In this document: positions 42,483 through 52,415 of the stretch, piece by piece
Layout: every line of letters starts with the position of its first letter
How positions within the stretch are numbered: position 1 is the stretch's first letter
Assembly: GCA_018434685.1 (NCBI GenBank)
Contig: JAHDOV010000002.1
Span: forward strand, 62,001 to 126,000
DNA from: Deltaproteobacteria bacterium
GTDB lineage: Bacteria > Desulfobacterota > Desulfomonilia > UBA1062
Direction: 5' to 3'
DNA length: 64,000 nucleotides
Notes under the pieces: generated by a model
Seen by the model: the letters and a program-made list of their open reading frames with translations, nothing else
Databases searched by the model: none
Told to the model about the DNA's origin: nothing
Translations under genes and position numbers: made by a program

Positions 42483-43589
42483 TTACCGGTATGCCGCCCG
42501 GAACCGTATCACGAGCATATGTCCGCTGCCCTGCGGGGTGGACGGGTAGACGATCTGTTCATCGAGATTGATCTGCCAGGTGATTCTCACCATGGCTGCA
42601 CCCTCTGCCTCGATCTGGCAGTAGATGTTCTCTGTGCCGGTGTCGGTCGTTGCGGTTGTTGTCGTTGTGGCCGGGTCATCTTCCACCCGATAATCCAACA
42701 GGTAGGTATGCTCCCGGACGAACTCGGCCTCCCACTCCCACAGCGACGCATCGCCCGAGGCAAGAACCCGCTCAAAGGCGCTTGCGGCATCGAAGGTCGC
42801 CGAATCGAACGCGGGGCTGATCACCGCCGGATATCCGTTGGTGGTGTAGGTTGCATTGCGGTCCATCACCGCCAGTAGATCGGTGCCCCTGCGCGTGACG
42901 GTGAGATAGTAGTAGCAGCACTGTGCGTCAAACGAATCGTCGTGGTAGCAGTCGCCCGGCTCATAGGCTGCAGCATCTCCTCCCGCCTGAACCGGTGCAG
43001 TACCGGTATCATAGGGCTGTGCATCCGCAGGATCGATGTATGCCAGATACGTGCTGAAATGTTCGGACTCGATGACCGCACGGTTCTCCAGCGTCTCGGT
43101 ATCGTACAGGTCCATTTCCTCCCACTGCCCGGTGGTTTCATTGTAGTACAGGGCTCTGACATCGGTTTCGGTTACCGCCTGTCCGTCCACGATCCCGTCG
43201 TCATTGGTATCGGCATAGGGCAGATAGAGCCTGATGGGCACATCGAAGGTGATGTTGTCCGGCAAAAAACTCAGGCAGCATCCGGCTGTCTTGTAACCGT
43301 CGGGCAGATTGCCGGGGAGAGCACAGGAGGTAATGGCAACTTCCCGGTCCTGTCTCAGGGCACCGGGCGGGATGTACACCTTGGCGCCATACAGGGCGCT
43401 TCCGGGATCGGTTATCTCGACAATGCCCCCTTCGGCGCCGATGGTGCGGGACACCTCGGACTGTGAGTCGTCCCCCTCGTCTGGGGAAAAGCAGCCGCCT
43501 GATACGACAGCTGCAACGATGCACCCCATCACCAGGATGAAGAGGCAGATATCCCTGACACGCGTCTTCAGGTCCACTGATATTCTCAT
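42483..43589 (-). CDS. Lipoprotein with a ZU5-like domain
   Basis: A 368-residue predicted lipoprotein: the hydrophobic segment near residues 14-33 ends in the lipobox VSGGC. The N-terminal part of the mature protein has TIGAEGGIVEITDPGSALYG and VYIPPGALRQDREVAIT, the pattern of ZU5-like domains found in surface proteins. A Ca-loop-like DTNDDGIVDG follows. The C-terminal half (about 190-368) is Tyr/Thr-rich and unlike any family I know. A cysteine-pair CYHDDSFDAQCCYYYL is notable. The ATG at 43589 was chosen since the signal peptide begins there; the frame is open upstream. Function unknown. Confidence 0.6.
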   Translation of the reverse strand: MRISVDLKTRVRDICLFILVMGCIVAAVVSGGCFSPDEGDDSQSEVSRTIGAEGGIVEITDPGSALYGAKVYIPPGALRQDREVAITSCALPGNLPDGYKTAGCCLSFLPDNITFDVPIRLYLPYADTNDDGIVDGQAVTETDVRALYYNETTGQWEEMDLYDTETLENRAVIESEHFSTYLAYIDPADAQPYDTGTAPVQAGGDAAAYEPGDCYHDDSFDAQCCYYYLTVTRRGTDLLAVMDRNATYTTNGYPAVISPAFDSATFDAASAFERVLASGDASLWEWEAEFVREHTYLLDYRVEDDPATTTTTATTDTGTENIYCQIEAEGAAMVRITWQINLDEQIVYPSTPQGSGHMLVIRFRAAYR

Positions 43590-43787
43590 CACACCACCGT
43601 CCCCCCATTCACCGTCTTTCCGCGGAGAGCGCCTCTCTCGGGCGGTTCTCTTTGTGAAGACCTGCTCATCTGTAATTATCGTCATTCCAGGGAAATAAAA
43701 TGAGACCGCCATGAAGGACACGCTGCTTTTCTTGTGCCTGGCTGCACGATGCCGACCCGGCAGAGACACCACCGGAGAGGTGAACGT

Positions 43788-44309
43788 TCAGTTCCTGGAA
43801 GGAACCTCGACGACATGGACCTCGTGGCCCGTGATGTCCAGAAACTGCCTGATGTCGTCGCGTGAGAGTATCAGGGTGCTCGTATTCACGAGCGGATGGC
43901 ACTGGATTGCGTCCCTGCACCACAGGTCTGAGTCCACCACCACCTCAACGGCATGGTCCCGGTCGTTGATGACCCCGAGGATGGTCACTGCCCCGGGTGT
44001 CAGGCCGAGATACTGCTCCAGCCGCTCGGCAGAGGCAAAGCTCAGCCCCTTGACCCCGAGGAGCTCTTCCAGGGCTTTTATATCCACGGTCTTTTCCGCA
44101 CCAACCGTGACGAGAAAATGCCTGCGTCCCTTCCTGTCCCGAAGGAACAGGTTCTTCGTCTTGGCGGCACTTCCGGGAATATCCAGGCAGTCCGCCTGCT
44201 CGCAGGTATAGACCGCCTCGTGATCGTGACGTTCGAACGCTATGTTATGTGCAGAGAGAAACTCGTATATATCCACCCTATCCTCCATGCCGTCGCCACG
44301 ACATGCCAT
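43788..44309 (-). CDS. YbaK/ProX-type aminoacyl-tRNA deacylase
   Basis: A 173-residue stand-alone editing-domain protein of the YbaK/ProXp-ala (PrdX) family, which removes wrongly charged amino acids, typically Ala from tRNA-Pro. Motifs: FERHDHEAVYTCEQA near 26, AAKTKNLFLRDRKGRRHFLV near 48 (with the conserved Lys and Asn) and LGLTPGAVTILGVINDRDHAVEVVVD near 101. The ATG at 44309 has AAGGA upstream, though a start seven codons later is possible. It forms a close pair with the DUF3999-like gene 52 bp upstream. Which tRNA it edits is not certain. Confidence 0.82.
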   Translation of the reverse strand: MACRGDGMEDRVDIYEFLSAHNIAFERHDHEAVYTCEQADCLDIPGSAAKTKNLFLRDRKGRRHFLVTVGAEKTVDIKALEELLGVKGLSFASAERLEQYLGLTPGAVTILGVINDRDHAVEVVVDSDLWCRDAIQCHPLVNTSTLILSRDDIRQFLDITGHEVHVVEVPSRN

Positions 44310-44361
44310 ACAGTCCTTACCCCTTCGGGGGTGCGTCGTGACGTCACCGGGTATCTCCGGA

Positions 44362-45678
44362 TCATCCCGGCCCGGACCCGGGAATTCTGCCCCTCACCCG
44401 GATGATCCAGCACCCGAGAACATACACCACGAGGAGGGAAAAGCCTATGGGAAATAGCGTCTTGAACCTCTTTGCCATGAGCCCGTTGGGGGCATAGGCC
44501 TCATTTTCCCGGACCTTACCGGCATGCCATACCCCGTAGTCGTCCCCCTCGAGGGGATGGATGCGGGCTCTGTTCCCGGGGGTATACCCGGGTGCCTTGA
44601 CGCCGGCTGACCCGAAATAGAGGGTATAACGCCGGCCCTGCTGCGGGATGAAACAGAGCTCCCTTCGGGCCCACCTCAAGGCGACCTGGCCGATGGAAAG
44701 GGGCGTCCGGTTCTTGTTGACAACCTTGATCATCACCCGTGAACACGTATCCTGTCCGAAAAAGATGGCCGTCTTTTCGGTATCATATGCCTGAATCCGG
44801 CAGATGGTGCCTCTGCCTGCCAGAAGGCTCGCTGCAGGATCACTGACCGGGGAGACCCACAGTTCCACAGGCCTGAAGAAATACGGGTCGGCGATGCTGA
44901 AAGCCACCTCATCGATGGGAAGCGACACGGTCTGGAGATCGATGATGGTGTTACCCTCTTCGTCCAGATAGGTCTCGGGTTCGGTAAAAAGGGCCTGATC
45001 GTATACCGCCACCACCCTGTCCGGGGTATCGCTCCGGCTGAAGGCTCCCCTGAGGGCGACCGGCTCCATATTGATCCGGAAACGATCGATGCCGAGCTGC
45101 CTGAAAAACATCCCGAGGCATGGATCTTCCCCACCGGTACGGGCATCTTTCATCTTTACCATGAGATAGGAGGCAGCGGTTCCGGCGGGTATTTCAAGGG
45201 TCGTATCGAACACGTTCACCAGGGGTCTCAGATCGACGATGATACCCCTGGCACGATATTCCCAGGAATCGCCGTCATTACTGGAGAAGATCTCGACCTC
45301 CTTGCGGAACGGGCCGTTTTCTGCGAGGAGTTCCACGCTTCGTGCACGAGAACCCTGCCGGCCTCGTTTCAGGATGAAGGACTGGCGGCCTTTACTCTGT
45401 GTGGACTCCACCAGGTCCCAGCTGACCAGTTCCTCGACGGCTCCGGTCTGTACCGAGAGCGCATAGGCAACCTCCGTGCCGGCATCATCGAACAGTCTCA
45501 GGTCGCCAAGGACACTGCGCGACCTGGCAATGATCTCCTGCGGGAGCGCCACGCACACCGGCATATCGTATACGGTGCCGCTCAACGGCGCGATACAGGC
45601 GAAGTCACCGGGCCCTGCGGCGCGCGCATCGGCACACACGATCAGGACAGCGACAGCGTACAGGACAGCCCTCATCAT
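44362..45678 (-). CDS. Exported DUF3999-like protein
   Basis: A 438-residue protein with an N-terminal signal peptide (MMRAVLYAVAVLIVCADARA) and one C-terminal transmembrane helix near 412-430 (LFPIGFSLLVVYVLGCWII). The mature part begins with FACIAPLSGTVYDMPVCVALPQEI ... LGDLRLFDDAGTEVAYAL, the start pattern of DUF3999 proteins, whose role is unknown. Two beta-sandwich-like repeats follow. It would be anchored in the inner membrane facing the periplasm. The ATG at 45678 follows AGAGG. It lies between the nitroreductase (52 bp upstream) and YbaK-type genes. Confidence 0.6.
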   Translation of the reverse strand: MMRAVLYAVAVLIVCADARAAGPGDFACIAPLSGTVYDMPVCVALPQEIIARSRSVLGDLRLFDDAGTEVAYALSVQTGAVEELVSWDLVESTQSKGRQSFILKRGRQGSRARSVELLAENGPFRKEVEIFSSNDGDSWEYRARGIIVDLRPLVNVFDTTLEIPAGTAASYLMVKMKDARTGGEDPCLGMFFRQLGIDRFRINMEPVALRGAFSRSDTPDRVVAVYDQALFTEPETYLDEEGNTIIDLQTVSLPIDEVAFSIADPYFFRPVELWVSPVSDPAASLLAGRGTICRIQAYDTEKTAIFFGQDTCSRVMIKVVNKNRTPLSIGQVALRWARRELCFIPQQGRRYTLYFGSAGVKAPGYTPGNRARIHPLEGDDYGVWHAGKVRENEAYAPNGLMAKRFKTLFPIGFSLLVVYVLGCWIIRVRGRIPGSGPG

Positions 45679-45730
45679 GATGGTTGCCAGCCTCTTCCGG
45701 CTCGGGATCAGGAACATTGCCCCGGACAGA

Positions 45731-46300
45731 TCATCCCAGGATAATCTCATCGAGAGATCGTTTCGGCACATGGTGGATGCCATCCCTGTCCCGCCAGTAC
45801 TGGATATCGCCCCCCTCTCCGACCTTCTCGATCCGCACCTCCTCTTTGGGCCTGCCCAATGCCAGGACCAGGAGGATCTCGTACTTCCTGGGGATATCCA
45901 GTACCTGCCGCAGCCGGTTTCGCTGGATCGAGGCAATCATGCACCCGCCGAGGCCTTTTTCGGTCGCCCCGAGCATGATGCTCTGCGCCGCAATCCCGTG
46001 ATCGCACCCCGGGGTCTTGCTGGTTGCCGTATCGAGCAGAATCACGATATAGGCAGCCGGCCGCTCCCCCTTGTCCGGTCCCGGCCAGTCCTTGAGGTAG
46101 CCTGCCCAGCCAAGGTGTTCGAAGATCTGCTCGTTCCTTTTCGGTTCACACGAGAGGATGTACCTCAGGGGCTGCAGGTTCGCCGCAGAGGCGGAGAGCC
46201 TCGCGAGGTCGACGAGTTCCCGCAGGGTCGCGATATCGACAGCATGATCCTGAAAAAAACGCCTGCAGGATCTGTTTCTCACTATGAGGTCTTCCAGCAT
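45731..46300 (-). CDS. Nitroreductase-family protein
   Basis: An FMN-dependent oxidoreductase of 189 residues. RNRSCRRFFQDHAVDIATLRELVDLARLSASAANLQPLRY (split as RNRSCRRFF and SASAANLQP) is the FMN-binding start of the family, and EKGLGGCMIASI near 120 is the conserved central motif. The ATG at 46300 was chosen for GGAGG upstream. The short 45-residue C-terminal part and the HIS-containing DGIHHVPKRSLDEII tail are typical of the small nitroreductases common in anaerobes, whose physiological substrate is generally not known. Confidence 0.82.
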   Translation of the reverse strand: MLEDLIVRNRSCRRFFQDHAVDIATLRELVDLARLSASAANLQPLRYILSCEPKRNEQIFEHLGWAGYLKDWPGPDKGERPAAYIVILLDTATSKTPGCDHGIAAQSIMLGATEKGLGGCMIASIQRNRLRQVLDIPRKYEILLVLALGRPKEEVRIEKVGEGGDIQYWRDRDGIHHVPKRSLDEIILG

Positions 46301-46426
46301 GACATCACCTCCATCTCTTTCATCGAGGCACAAGGCAGGCACCACATTTGTCGGGCACACCAAACCTGTGCTCCTGCATGACACCCCTTATAAAGTATTG
46401 CAGGAGACAACAAAAGGGATATCTTT

Positions 46427-47206
46427 TCATGTGCCTGCAGGCACGCTGCAAGAAAGACCGCCTTGTTCCCCCCTTGCGGATCGCATGGATTTCTCAGCCC
46501 GCGCCTTCTTGAGATTCTTCAGGAACGGCTTGTAGAGAAAGCTCTCCGTTCCCAGGGAACACAACCGCTCGAACATCGGCCTGGTCACGGTGAAAGCCAG
46601 GATATCCGGCGGCAGGTGCTGCCGCATGGCAATATCGGTGGCCCCGATTATCGCCTGGGGGATGCTCAGGTCGTCGAACAGGGGCAGGAGTTCCATGCAC
46701 CCGGCCCCGAACGGGGCGAGAACGGCAGGGGAATCGCCGGGGACGCTGTGATAATTCGCCCCGATGATGAGTGAGCTGAGCTGGTCCGGGTTGACAAAAA
46801 ACGTGACGGTCTTGAGGAGGTCATACCTGCCGGCCTTCAGGGGTCCCAGAAGGAGATTGGCGTGTTCCTGTTCATAGGGTTTCCCGTGGTCCACCCACCT
46901 GTTCATGATCTCATGAGTTGCCTTGAGCCCCTCGCCGTCCTTGAGAAACTTCACGAGGTCTTCTTTCGTCCTGGTCTGCACATTGCACAGGTACTTGCCG
47001 GCTCCCCCGCAGCCGAAATTGTCGCGGGTGATGACAAGGGTCTGTCCCTTGAGCCAGTTTTCATAGAAACAGAAGATACACGTGTGCCTGCCTGGTTCCG
47101 CACTGACCAAAGGCGCGAAGCCCTCGGTGTCCGGCGAATCGTACAACCCGATAAGGGGCAGGTTCAGGTCGATCTGTTTTGTCAGCTCTGACGGGTCCGG
47201 TTGCAT
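46427..47206 (-). CDS. DUF169 family protein
   Basis: A 259-residue cytoplasmic protein of DUF169 (COG2043), abundant in anaerobic bacteria and archaea and of unknown function. It carries conserved Cys residues in HTCIFCFYENWLKG (about 41-54), DNFGCGGAGKYLC (about 62-74) and FGAGCMELLPL, which could bind a metal or Fe-S cluster. AAGGAGAAG precedes the ATG. It stands alone between the nitroreductase and response regulator genes. Confidence 0.78.
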   Translation of the reverse strand: MQPDPSELTKQIDLNLPLIGLYDSPDTEGFAPLVSAEPGRHTCIFCFYENWLKGQTLVITRDNFGCGGAGKYLCNVQTRTKEDLVKFLKDGEGLKATHEIMNRWVDHGKPYEQEHANLLLGPLKAGRYDLLKTVTFFVNPDQLSSLIIGANYHSVPGDSPAVLAPFGAGCMELLPLFDDLSIPQAIIGATDIAMRQHLPPDILAFTVTRPMFERLCSLGTESFLYKPFLKNLKKARAEKSMRSARGEQGGLSCSVPAGT

Positions 47207-47382
47207 GGTCTTCTCCTTTCACCTTGAGGATTGGGCTGCTACCCTGTCTTTTTTCAGTGCAGTCCCGGTTATTCCGGTGCCATATTCATGAAAATAAGGG
47301 GATGGAAGTAAAAAATCAAAGCTTTTTTACAGGCGCGGTATGCCCCGGCCCTGTACCGGCAGGCAGTCCTTGGAGACGCATC

Positions 47383-48684
47383 TCACTGGAGATATCTCTT
47401 GAGCTCGCTCATCTTCTCGTTCACCTTCTGCTTTATCCGATCGATCATCTCACCATCGAGGCCCAGTTCATGAGCAGCCCCGGTCCCGGCAAGGTCTATC
47501 TCCAGGGGCTTGTCCTGGCCGTATCCCAGGGTTTTCACGAGCAGGTTTGCACAGTGAATCACCAGGAGCTCTTTCGAGATCTTCTTGGCCTTCTCAGGAT
47601 CATCGTGATACAGGGCCACCGAGACGAATCCGCTGGAGAACCCCCACTTTTTCAGGAGCGCTGAGCCGGTCTTCCCATGGTAGGTGTCCAGGGTCTCGAA
47701 AAGCGCCAGGCCGTCCACCTCTTCCCCGAGATCCCCTTTCTTCTCCACCTCGCCCACGACCTTGACCAGGAGCAGCTTCCCGATATCGTGGAACAGGCCC
47801 AGGGTGAAGGCATCATCGCCGAATTTCAGCCTCAGGGTTTCGGCGACAAGCTGTGCTGCATACGCGCAGGAGAGGGCATGTTCCCATAAGGCCTCGATCA
47901 GGGTGCTGTATTTCTTGTTCACCCCGTCATATAAAGACCGGTTGGCGATCGCATCGACTGTCTGCCTGGTGGTGTCCAGCCCCAGCCGGCCGATGGCCTG
48001 ATCCAGGGTCTTGTTCTCCACGAGCCCCCGATAGTAGGAGGAGTTGGAAATGCCGATGAGTTTGGATGAGATTGCCGCATCCTGCCTGAGGAGATCGGCG
48101 ATCCCCTGGAGGTTTGCCCCATTTTTCACGAGGGTCATGTATTTTTCGTAAATCGCAGGGAGCGAGGGGAGATCGATCTCGCCGCGGTTGAATCGCTCTA
48201 TGATGTCCTGCAGAATCCCTTCCTTTGTACCGGAGGAACGCCCATCGGTGGGCGCATCGTTACCCCGTGCGTCCCGGGCCTTGTTGATGTGCTCTTCAAA
48301 TCCCCTCTGTGAGAGTTTCCGGTAAACGATCTCCCGGTCAAACGGCTTTGCGATGAAATCATCACACCCTGCCTGAACACAGGCGATGATGGTATCCTTG
48401 TCGGCATGGGAGGTCACCATGAATATTTTCACCCTCTTTTCCCCGGGGATATTCTTCTCGGATTCCAGGTGCCGTATTTCTTCCAGCACCTGTGTGCCGG
48501 TCATCTCCGGCATGAGGACATCCAGGGCTACCAGGTCGAAGGGGGCTTCATTCTCCCACGCACCCTGATATGCAGCGACAGCATCCATGCCGCTTGCAAC
48601 GGCCTCGCATTCGCCGAGGCCGTCCATGATCAGCTTCATTTTCTTCCTGCTGACAAGCTCATCATCAACAACAAGTATCTTCAT
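47383..48684 (-). CDS. Response regulator with HDOD domain
   Basis: A 433-residue output protein. An N-terminal receiver domain (1-125) has VVDDE near 5-9 and phosphoacceptor Asp55 in ALDVLMPEM, with Thr/Lys switch residues in VTSH and AKPFD. An HDOD domain follows (about 160-350, starting GEIDLPSLPAIYEKYMTLVKNGA; then AAISSKLIGISNSSYY), an HD-related, usually non-catalytic signalling module. LFHDIGKLLLVKVVGE retains an HD pair. It is encoded 92 bp downstream of the hybrid kinase gene on the same strand and is its probable partner. Confidence 0.88.
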   Translation of the reverse strand: MKILVVDDELVSRKKMKLIMDGLGECEAVASGMDAVAAYQGAWENEAPFDLVALDVLMPEMTGTQVLEEIRHLESEKNIPGEKRVKIFMVTSHADKDTIIACVQAGCDDFIAKPFDREIVYRKLSQRGFEEHINKARDARGNDAPTDGRSSGTKEGILQDIIERFNRGEIDLPSLPAIYEKYMTLVKNGANLQGIADLLRQDAAISSKLIGISNSSYYRGLVENKTLDQAIGRLGLDTTRQTVDAIANRSLYDGVNKKYSTLIEALWEHALSCAYAAQLVAETLRLKFGDDAFTLGLFHDIGKLLLVKVVGEVEKKGDLGEEVDGLALFETLDTYHGKTGSALLKKWGFSSGFVSVALYHDDPEKAKKISKELLVIHCANLLVKTLGYGQDKPLEIDLAGTGAAHELGLDGEMIDRIKQKVNEKMSELKRYLQ

Positions 48685-48776
48685 GACGATCCCTCTCCCA
48701 ACAGTCCCTGACGCCTAACCAGCCTGAGATCTCCTGCACCATGAACCGGTACAGCACCCGCACTGTGTCCCGGCCA

Positions 48777-51700
48777 TCAGTCCGGGTGATACGCTGCCCG
48801 GACATACTGCTCGAGGCGATAAAACTCGTACTCGAGGCGCTCCAGTGCCTGGGCACCCTCTTTCACCATACCATTTTTTCCGATCTTTTCAAGCTCACTC
48901 GCCACCTCCGACAGGGCAGAGGCACAGAGATTGGCTGCACCGCCCTTGATGGAGTGTGCCTCTTCCATCACTCTTGCCATATCTCCTTGCGCCAGGGCGC
49001 TGCGAATGGTCTCGACCTGCACCGCCAGGTTCCTGAGAAACCCGTCGAACACCTCGATGAAAAACCCCCGGTCATGCTCGAATTCCTCCATGGCCTGGTC
49101 AACGTCGAGCGGTGCATCCACTCTCCCGGGACATCCCTCTTCCACCAGAATGCTTCTCGGAACATAATACCCCGAAACTTGAGCCATATCCGATGCACCA
49201 CAGGTCCATTTCTCGACCATATCGAGAAGATCCAGTTTTTTCAGTGGCTTGGCAATATAGTCATCCATGCCTGCTTCCAGGCATCTCTCCCGGAACCCCT
49301 GTACGGCATGAGCGGTCATGGCCACAACAGGAACCCTCTTCCTGTCGGCCGGTCCGCCCCGGTCTGCATCGCTGCCGCATAGCTCCTCGAGCCTCCTGAT
49401 CTCCCTGGTGGCATCGAAGCCATCCATGAGCGTCATCTGGATATCCATCAGGACGAGGTCGTAGCGGGTGCGCCTCCATGCCCCCACTGCCTGCCTCCCG
49501 TCTGTCACCAGATCCACCTGGTAACCGGCCCTTTTCAGGTGCCGCAGGGACACCTGCTGATTCGTCGGGTAATCGTCCGCCAGCAGTATCCGGACATTAT
49601 TCCTGTTCTGCCCGGCCGGGGCATGTCGCATGGCAGGCATTGCCCTGCCGGGTTCACGCTCATCCACGACCGGCACTGCAGGGCTTACCTCCTGCCGGGA
49701 AAAGGCAGCCGTGAACCAGAAGGTGCTCCCCGATCCCTCACCGCTGTCCACGCCGATCCGGCCGTCCATCAGTTCTGAGAGTTTCCGGGAGATGGCAAGG
49801 CCGAGTCCTGTCCCGCCGTATCGCCTGGTGGTTGAACTGTCTGCCTGGGTGAACATGTCGAAGATCCTGGCCTGCAGATCCTGTGGTATCCCGATACCCG
49901 TGTCCCTGACGGAGAACCTGATCCAAACCCGCTCACCACTGCCCTGCTCCTGTACCGCCCTGATGACTATTTCCCCCTGCGCGGTAAATTTCAGCGCATT
50001 GTCCACCAGGTTCGTCACTATCTGCCGGAGCCTGCCAGGGTCGCCGATGAGCTGGGCAGGCACAGCCGGGGACAGGTACGAGCGAAGTTCCAGACCTTTC
50101 TGCCCTGCCCTGACCGCAAAGCTGGCTGCAACCTCCTCGATCAGCACCCGCAGATCAAAGGGGATCTTCTCGAGTTCGTACCTGTCTGCCTCGATCCTGG
50201 AGAAGTCCAGGATGTCGTTGATCAGGTCCAGGAGAATTTCCGATTCCCTGTTTATAGCTTGGACGAGCTCTCGCTGATTATCGTCCAGATCGGTATCCAT
50301 CGCCAGTTCGGCCATCCCGATGATGCCGTTGAGCGGGGTGCGTATCTCATGACTCATGTTTGCGAGGAACTCGCTCTTGGAGCGGTTTTCAACCTCTGCC
50401 TTGATCTTCTCCTCACGCATCTTCTCAGCCTGTTTCCGCTCGGTCGTGTCCCGGATTACACCCCGGAACCCCGCCGGCAGGCCGTTCATATCCATCACGA
50501 GGGAAATGGATCCTTCTGCCGACCTTCTCGAACCGTCTTTTCTCATGAATTCCCAGTCGAATACGTTTTCAGGCTTGCCCGAACCCAGGACCCTCTGCAG
50601 CACCCCCTCCAGACGCTCCCGGTTTCCCGGTTCGATATGCCCGAGGTAGTGTGTGCCTGTCAGTTCGTCTCTTGAGTACTGCAGCATGGTACACAATCCG
50701 TCATTGAAGAACGTCAGGTTGCCCTCCAGATCGATCTCGTAGTACCCCTCCTCCATGCTCTCGAGGATATTCCGGTATTTCTCCTCGCTCTTCTTCAGCC
50801 TCATGTCGCTCCTGATGCGCTCGGTAATATCACGTGCCGAACCCTGAACCCCGATGGGGCCTTTTTTCCCCAGCACGAGAGAATTCCGGTATTCCAGGAT
50901 GTGTTCGTGTCCGTCACAATCGATAATGCTCAGGAGCCCCTCGTCGCAACCTTTGGCCAGAACCCTCTTGAGGTAGGCACCGAACCGGGGTCTATATCGT
51001 TCAGGCATAAACTCCTGCAAGTTCCTCCTTCGCACGGAGCCTTCCCGGTATCCCAATGTCTTCTGAACCGTCTGGTTTGTGTTCTCGAAATCGAATCCCC
51101 CTTCCAGGTCATGGACATACAGGTAGTCGGACACATTGTTGAATATGTTGCGATACCACTGTTCTCTCTCCCGCACTGCCTGCTCGGTTTCCATGCGCTC
51201 CTTAAGAACCTTGTCGAGATCCGTCTTGATCAGCGCAATGGCGTCGCAGACCTCCTTGAGAGGACCGGCAGGATCCACCTGGCTGAGATCAACTGTCGTG
51301 TCGCTGGCCCAGTCGATATTCCCGATGAAATCCAGCAGTTCCTGAACGTAGCCCTCTATCGTACCGGCTCCGAGGGTCCCGGACTCCTTCTGCTCCGGGC
51401 ACGGCCTCACCAGGGTGGTACGCGGCGCCGGCCCGTGGCAGGCGGTGATCCCCAAGGCGCACTCACTGCTGCGGGCCAGAATCATCGTGAACGGGAGAAA
51501 CGGTTTTATGAGCCCGAACACACTCTTCATGGTCCCACCGGCACCACAGACGAAGCATTGCCCGAACGGGTGATGCCGGTACCATGACCTCAACCCGGCA
51601 AGAAATACCCTGCATGCATTCAGCGAGCCTGCCCTGATCCCCGACAGATCAAAGACCAGGTCATACCGTCCCTTCCCGGCGGCAAGGCACGCAAGGACCC

Positions 51701-52415
51701 ATCCCATCGAATCAAAGAGCGAGGAGACACTGCCGTCCGTCAGGTCACCGGAGGCAGCAACCAGTATGGTGGTCTCGCCGACGATATCATACCTGACGGA
51801 GAACCCGTCCAGGTCGAGGCTCCAGCCCGGATTTGCAGCGACACCGGCAGGGCCGCACCCCGTTGCCGGGGAATGCTTCCAGGCAGCGGGCGGTCCCCCT
51901 GCTGTGGCAACGGAGCAGGTCCTGTCATCAGAGATGGTCTGAAAGGCGAGATTGACTGCCTCGGGATAGTCAGCTGTGATGAACACATCGAAGGGCACGG
52001 TGTTGATCCTTTTCGCCAGGTTGATACTCATCCTGAACACGGCCGAGGCCCCGTAAAAGATGAGGCACCTGATTCGATCACGCTGCCTCATCTGTTCGAT
52101 ATAGAACCTGCGCGCCTCGATGGAACCGCCTTCGAGGTCCGTACAATCCAGGATGAATCCATAGGGACGGCCTTCAGGGATGGCGTCGGATACGGCTGCG
52201 TCGATCAGGGCCAGGGCTTTTTTCACATCATCGGCAGTTGCATACCCGACATTGTGCACCAGGAGGATTTTTTCCCCCAGCACGCTGAAGCTCATCCGGT
52301 AATCACCGCCGAAACCGACATCTGTCCATTCAGGTCTGGCAAGGACGGACAGACCGGTGAGCGGGCACACGCGGAGAGTGTCTCCCTTCTCTCTCACCTC
52401 TTGCGTCCGGCTCAT
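48777..52415 (-). CDS. Hybrid sensor histidine kinase with tandem N-terminal domains, PAS, REC and HPt
   Basis: A 1,212-residue phosphorelay kinase without clear transmembrane helices, so probably cytosolic. Two similar N-terminal domains (about 40-165 and 205-330) each carry an acid-rich strand and a hydrophobic helix, loosely like MEDS/STAS-type modules. Next come two PAS domains (about 420-540 and 545-665, the latter with DLEGNLTFFNDGLC). HisKA has phospho-His in MSHEIRTPLNG near 690, then a HATPase with N-box and DTGIGIP. A receiver domain has Asp near 987 (LMDIQM). An HPt domain near the end has EEAHSIKGGAANL near 1151. This His-Asp-His order lets it phosphorylate a separate response regulator such as the HDOD protein encoded next. 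Confidence 0.9.
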   Translation of the reverse strand: MSRTQEVREKGDTLRVCPLTGLSVLARPEWTDVGFGGDYRMSFSVLGEKILLVHNVGYATADDVKKALALIDAAVSDAIPEGRPYGFILDCTDLEGGSIEARRFYIEQMRQRDRIRCLIFYGASAVFRMSINLAKRINTVPFDVFITADYPEAVNLAFQTISDDRTCSVATAGGPPAAWKHSPATGCGPAGVAANPGWSLDLDGFSVRYDIVGETTILVAASGDLTDGSVSSLFDSMGWVLACLAAGKGRYDLVFDLSGIRAGSLNACRVFLAGLRSWYRHHPFGQCFVCGAGGTMKSVFGLIKPFLPFTMILARSSECALGITACHGPAPRTTLVRPCPEQKESGTLGAGTIEGYVQELLDFIGNIDWASDTTVDLSQVDPAGPLKEVCDAIALIKTDLDKVLKERMETEQAVREREQWYRNIFNNVSDYLYVHDLEGGFDFENTNQTVQKTLGYREGSVRRRNLQEFMPERYRPRFGAYLKRVLAKGCDEGLLSIIDCDGHEHILEYRNSLVLGKKGPIGVQGSARDITERIRSDMRLKKSEEKYRNILESMEEGYYEIDLEGNLTFFNDGLCTMLQYSRDELTGTHYLGHIEPGNRERLEGVLQRVLGSGKPENVFDWEFMRKDGSRRSAEGSISLVMDMNGLPAGFRGVIRDTTERKQAEKMREEKIKAEVENRSKSEFLANMSHEIRTPLNGIIGMAELAMDTDLDDNQRELVQAINRESEILLDLINDILDFSRIEADRYELEKIPFDLRVLIEEVAASFAVRAGQKGLELRSYLSPAVPAQLIGDPGRLRQIVTNLVDNALKFTAQGEIVIRAVQEQGSGERVWIRFSVRDTGIGIPQDLQARIFDMFTQADSSTTRRYGGTGLGLAISRKLSELMDGRIGVDSGEGSGSTFWFTAAFSRQEVSPAVPVVDEREPGRAMPAMRHAPAGQNRNNVRILLADDYPTNQQVSLRHLKRAGYQVDLVTDGRQAVGAWRRTRYDLVLMDIQMTLMDGFDATREIRRLEELCGSDADRGGPADRKRVPVVAMTAHAVQGFRERCLEAGMDDYIAKPLKKLDLLDMVEKWTCGASDMAQVSGYYVPRSILVEEGCPGRVDAPLDVDQAMEEFEHDRGFFIEVFDGFLRNLAVQVETIRSALAQGDMARVMEEAHSIKGGAANLCASALSEVASELEKIGKNGMVKEGAQALERLEYEFYRLEQYVRAAYHPD

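Noticed and set aside
47308-47330. GTAAAAAA/TTTTTTAC inverted repeat as an intrinsic terminator
   Set aside because: The stem is entirely AT except its ends and would be too weak to stop transcription.
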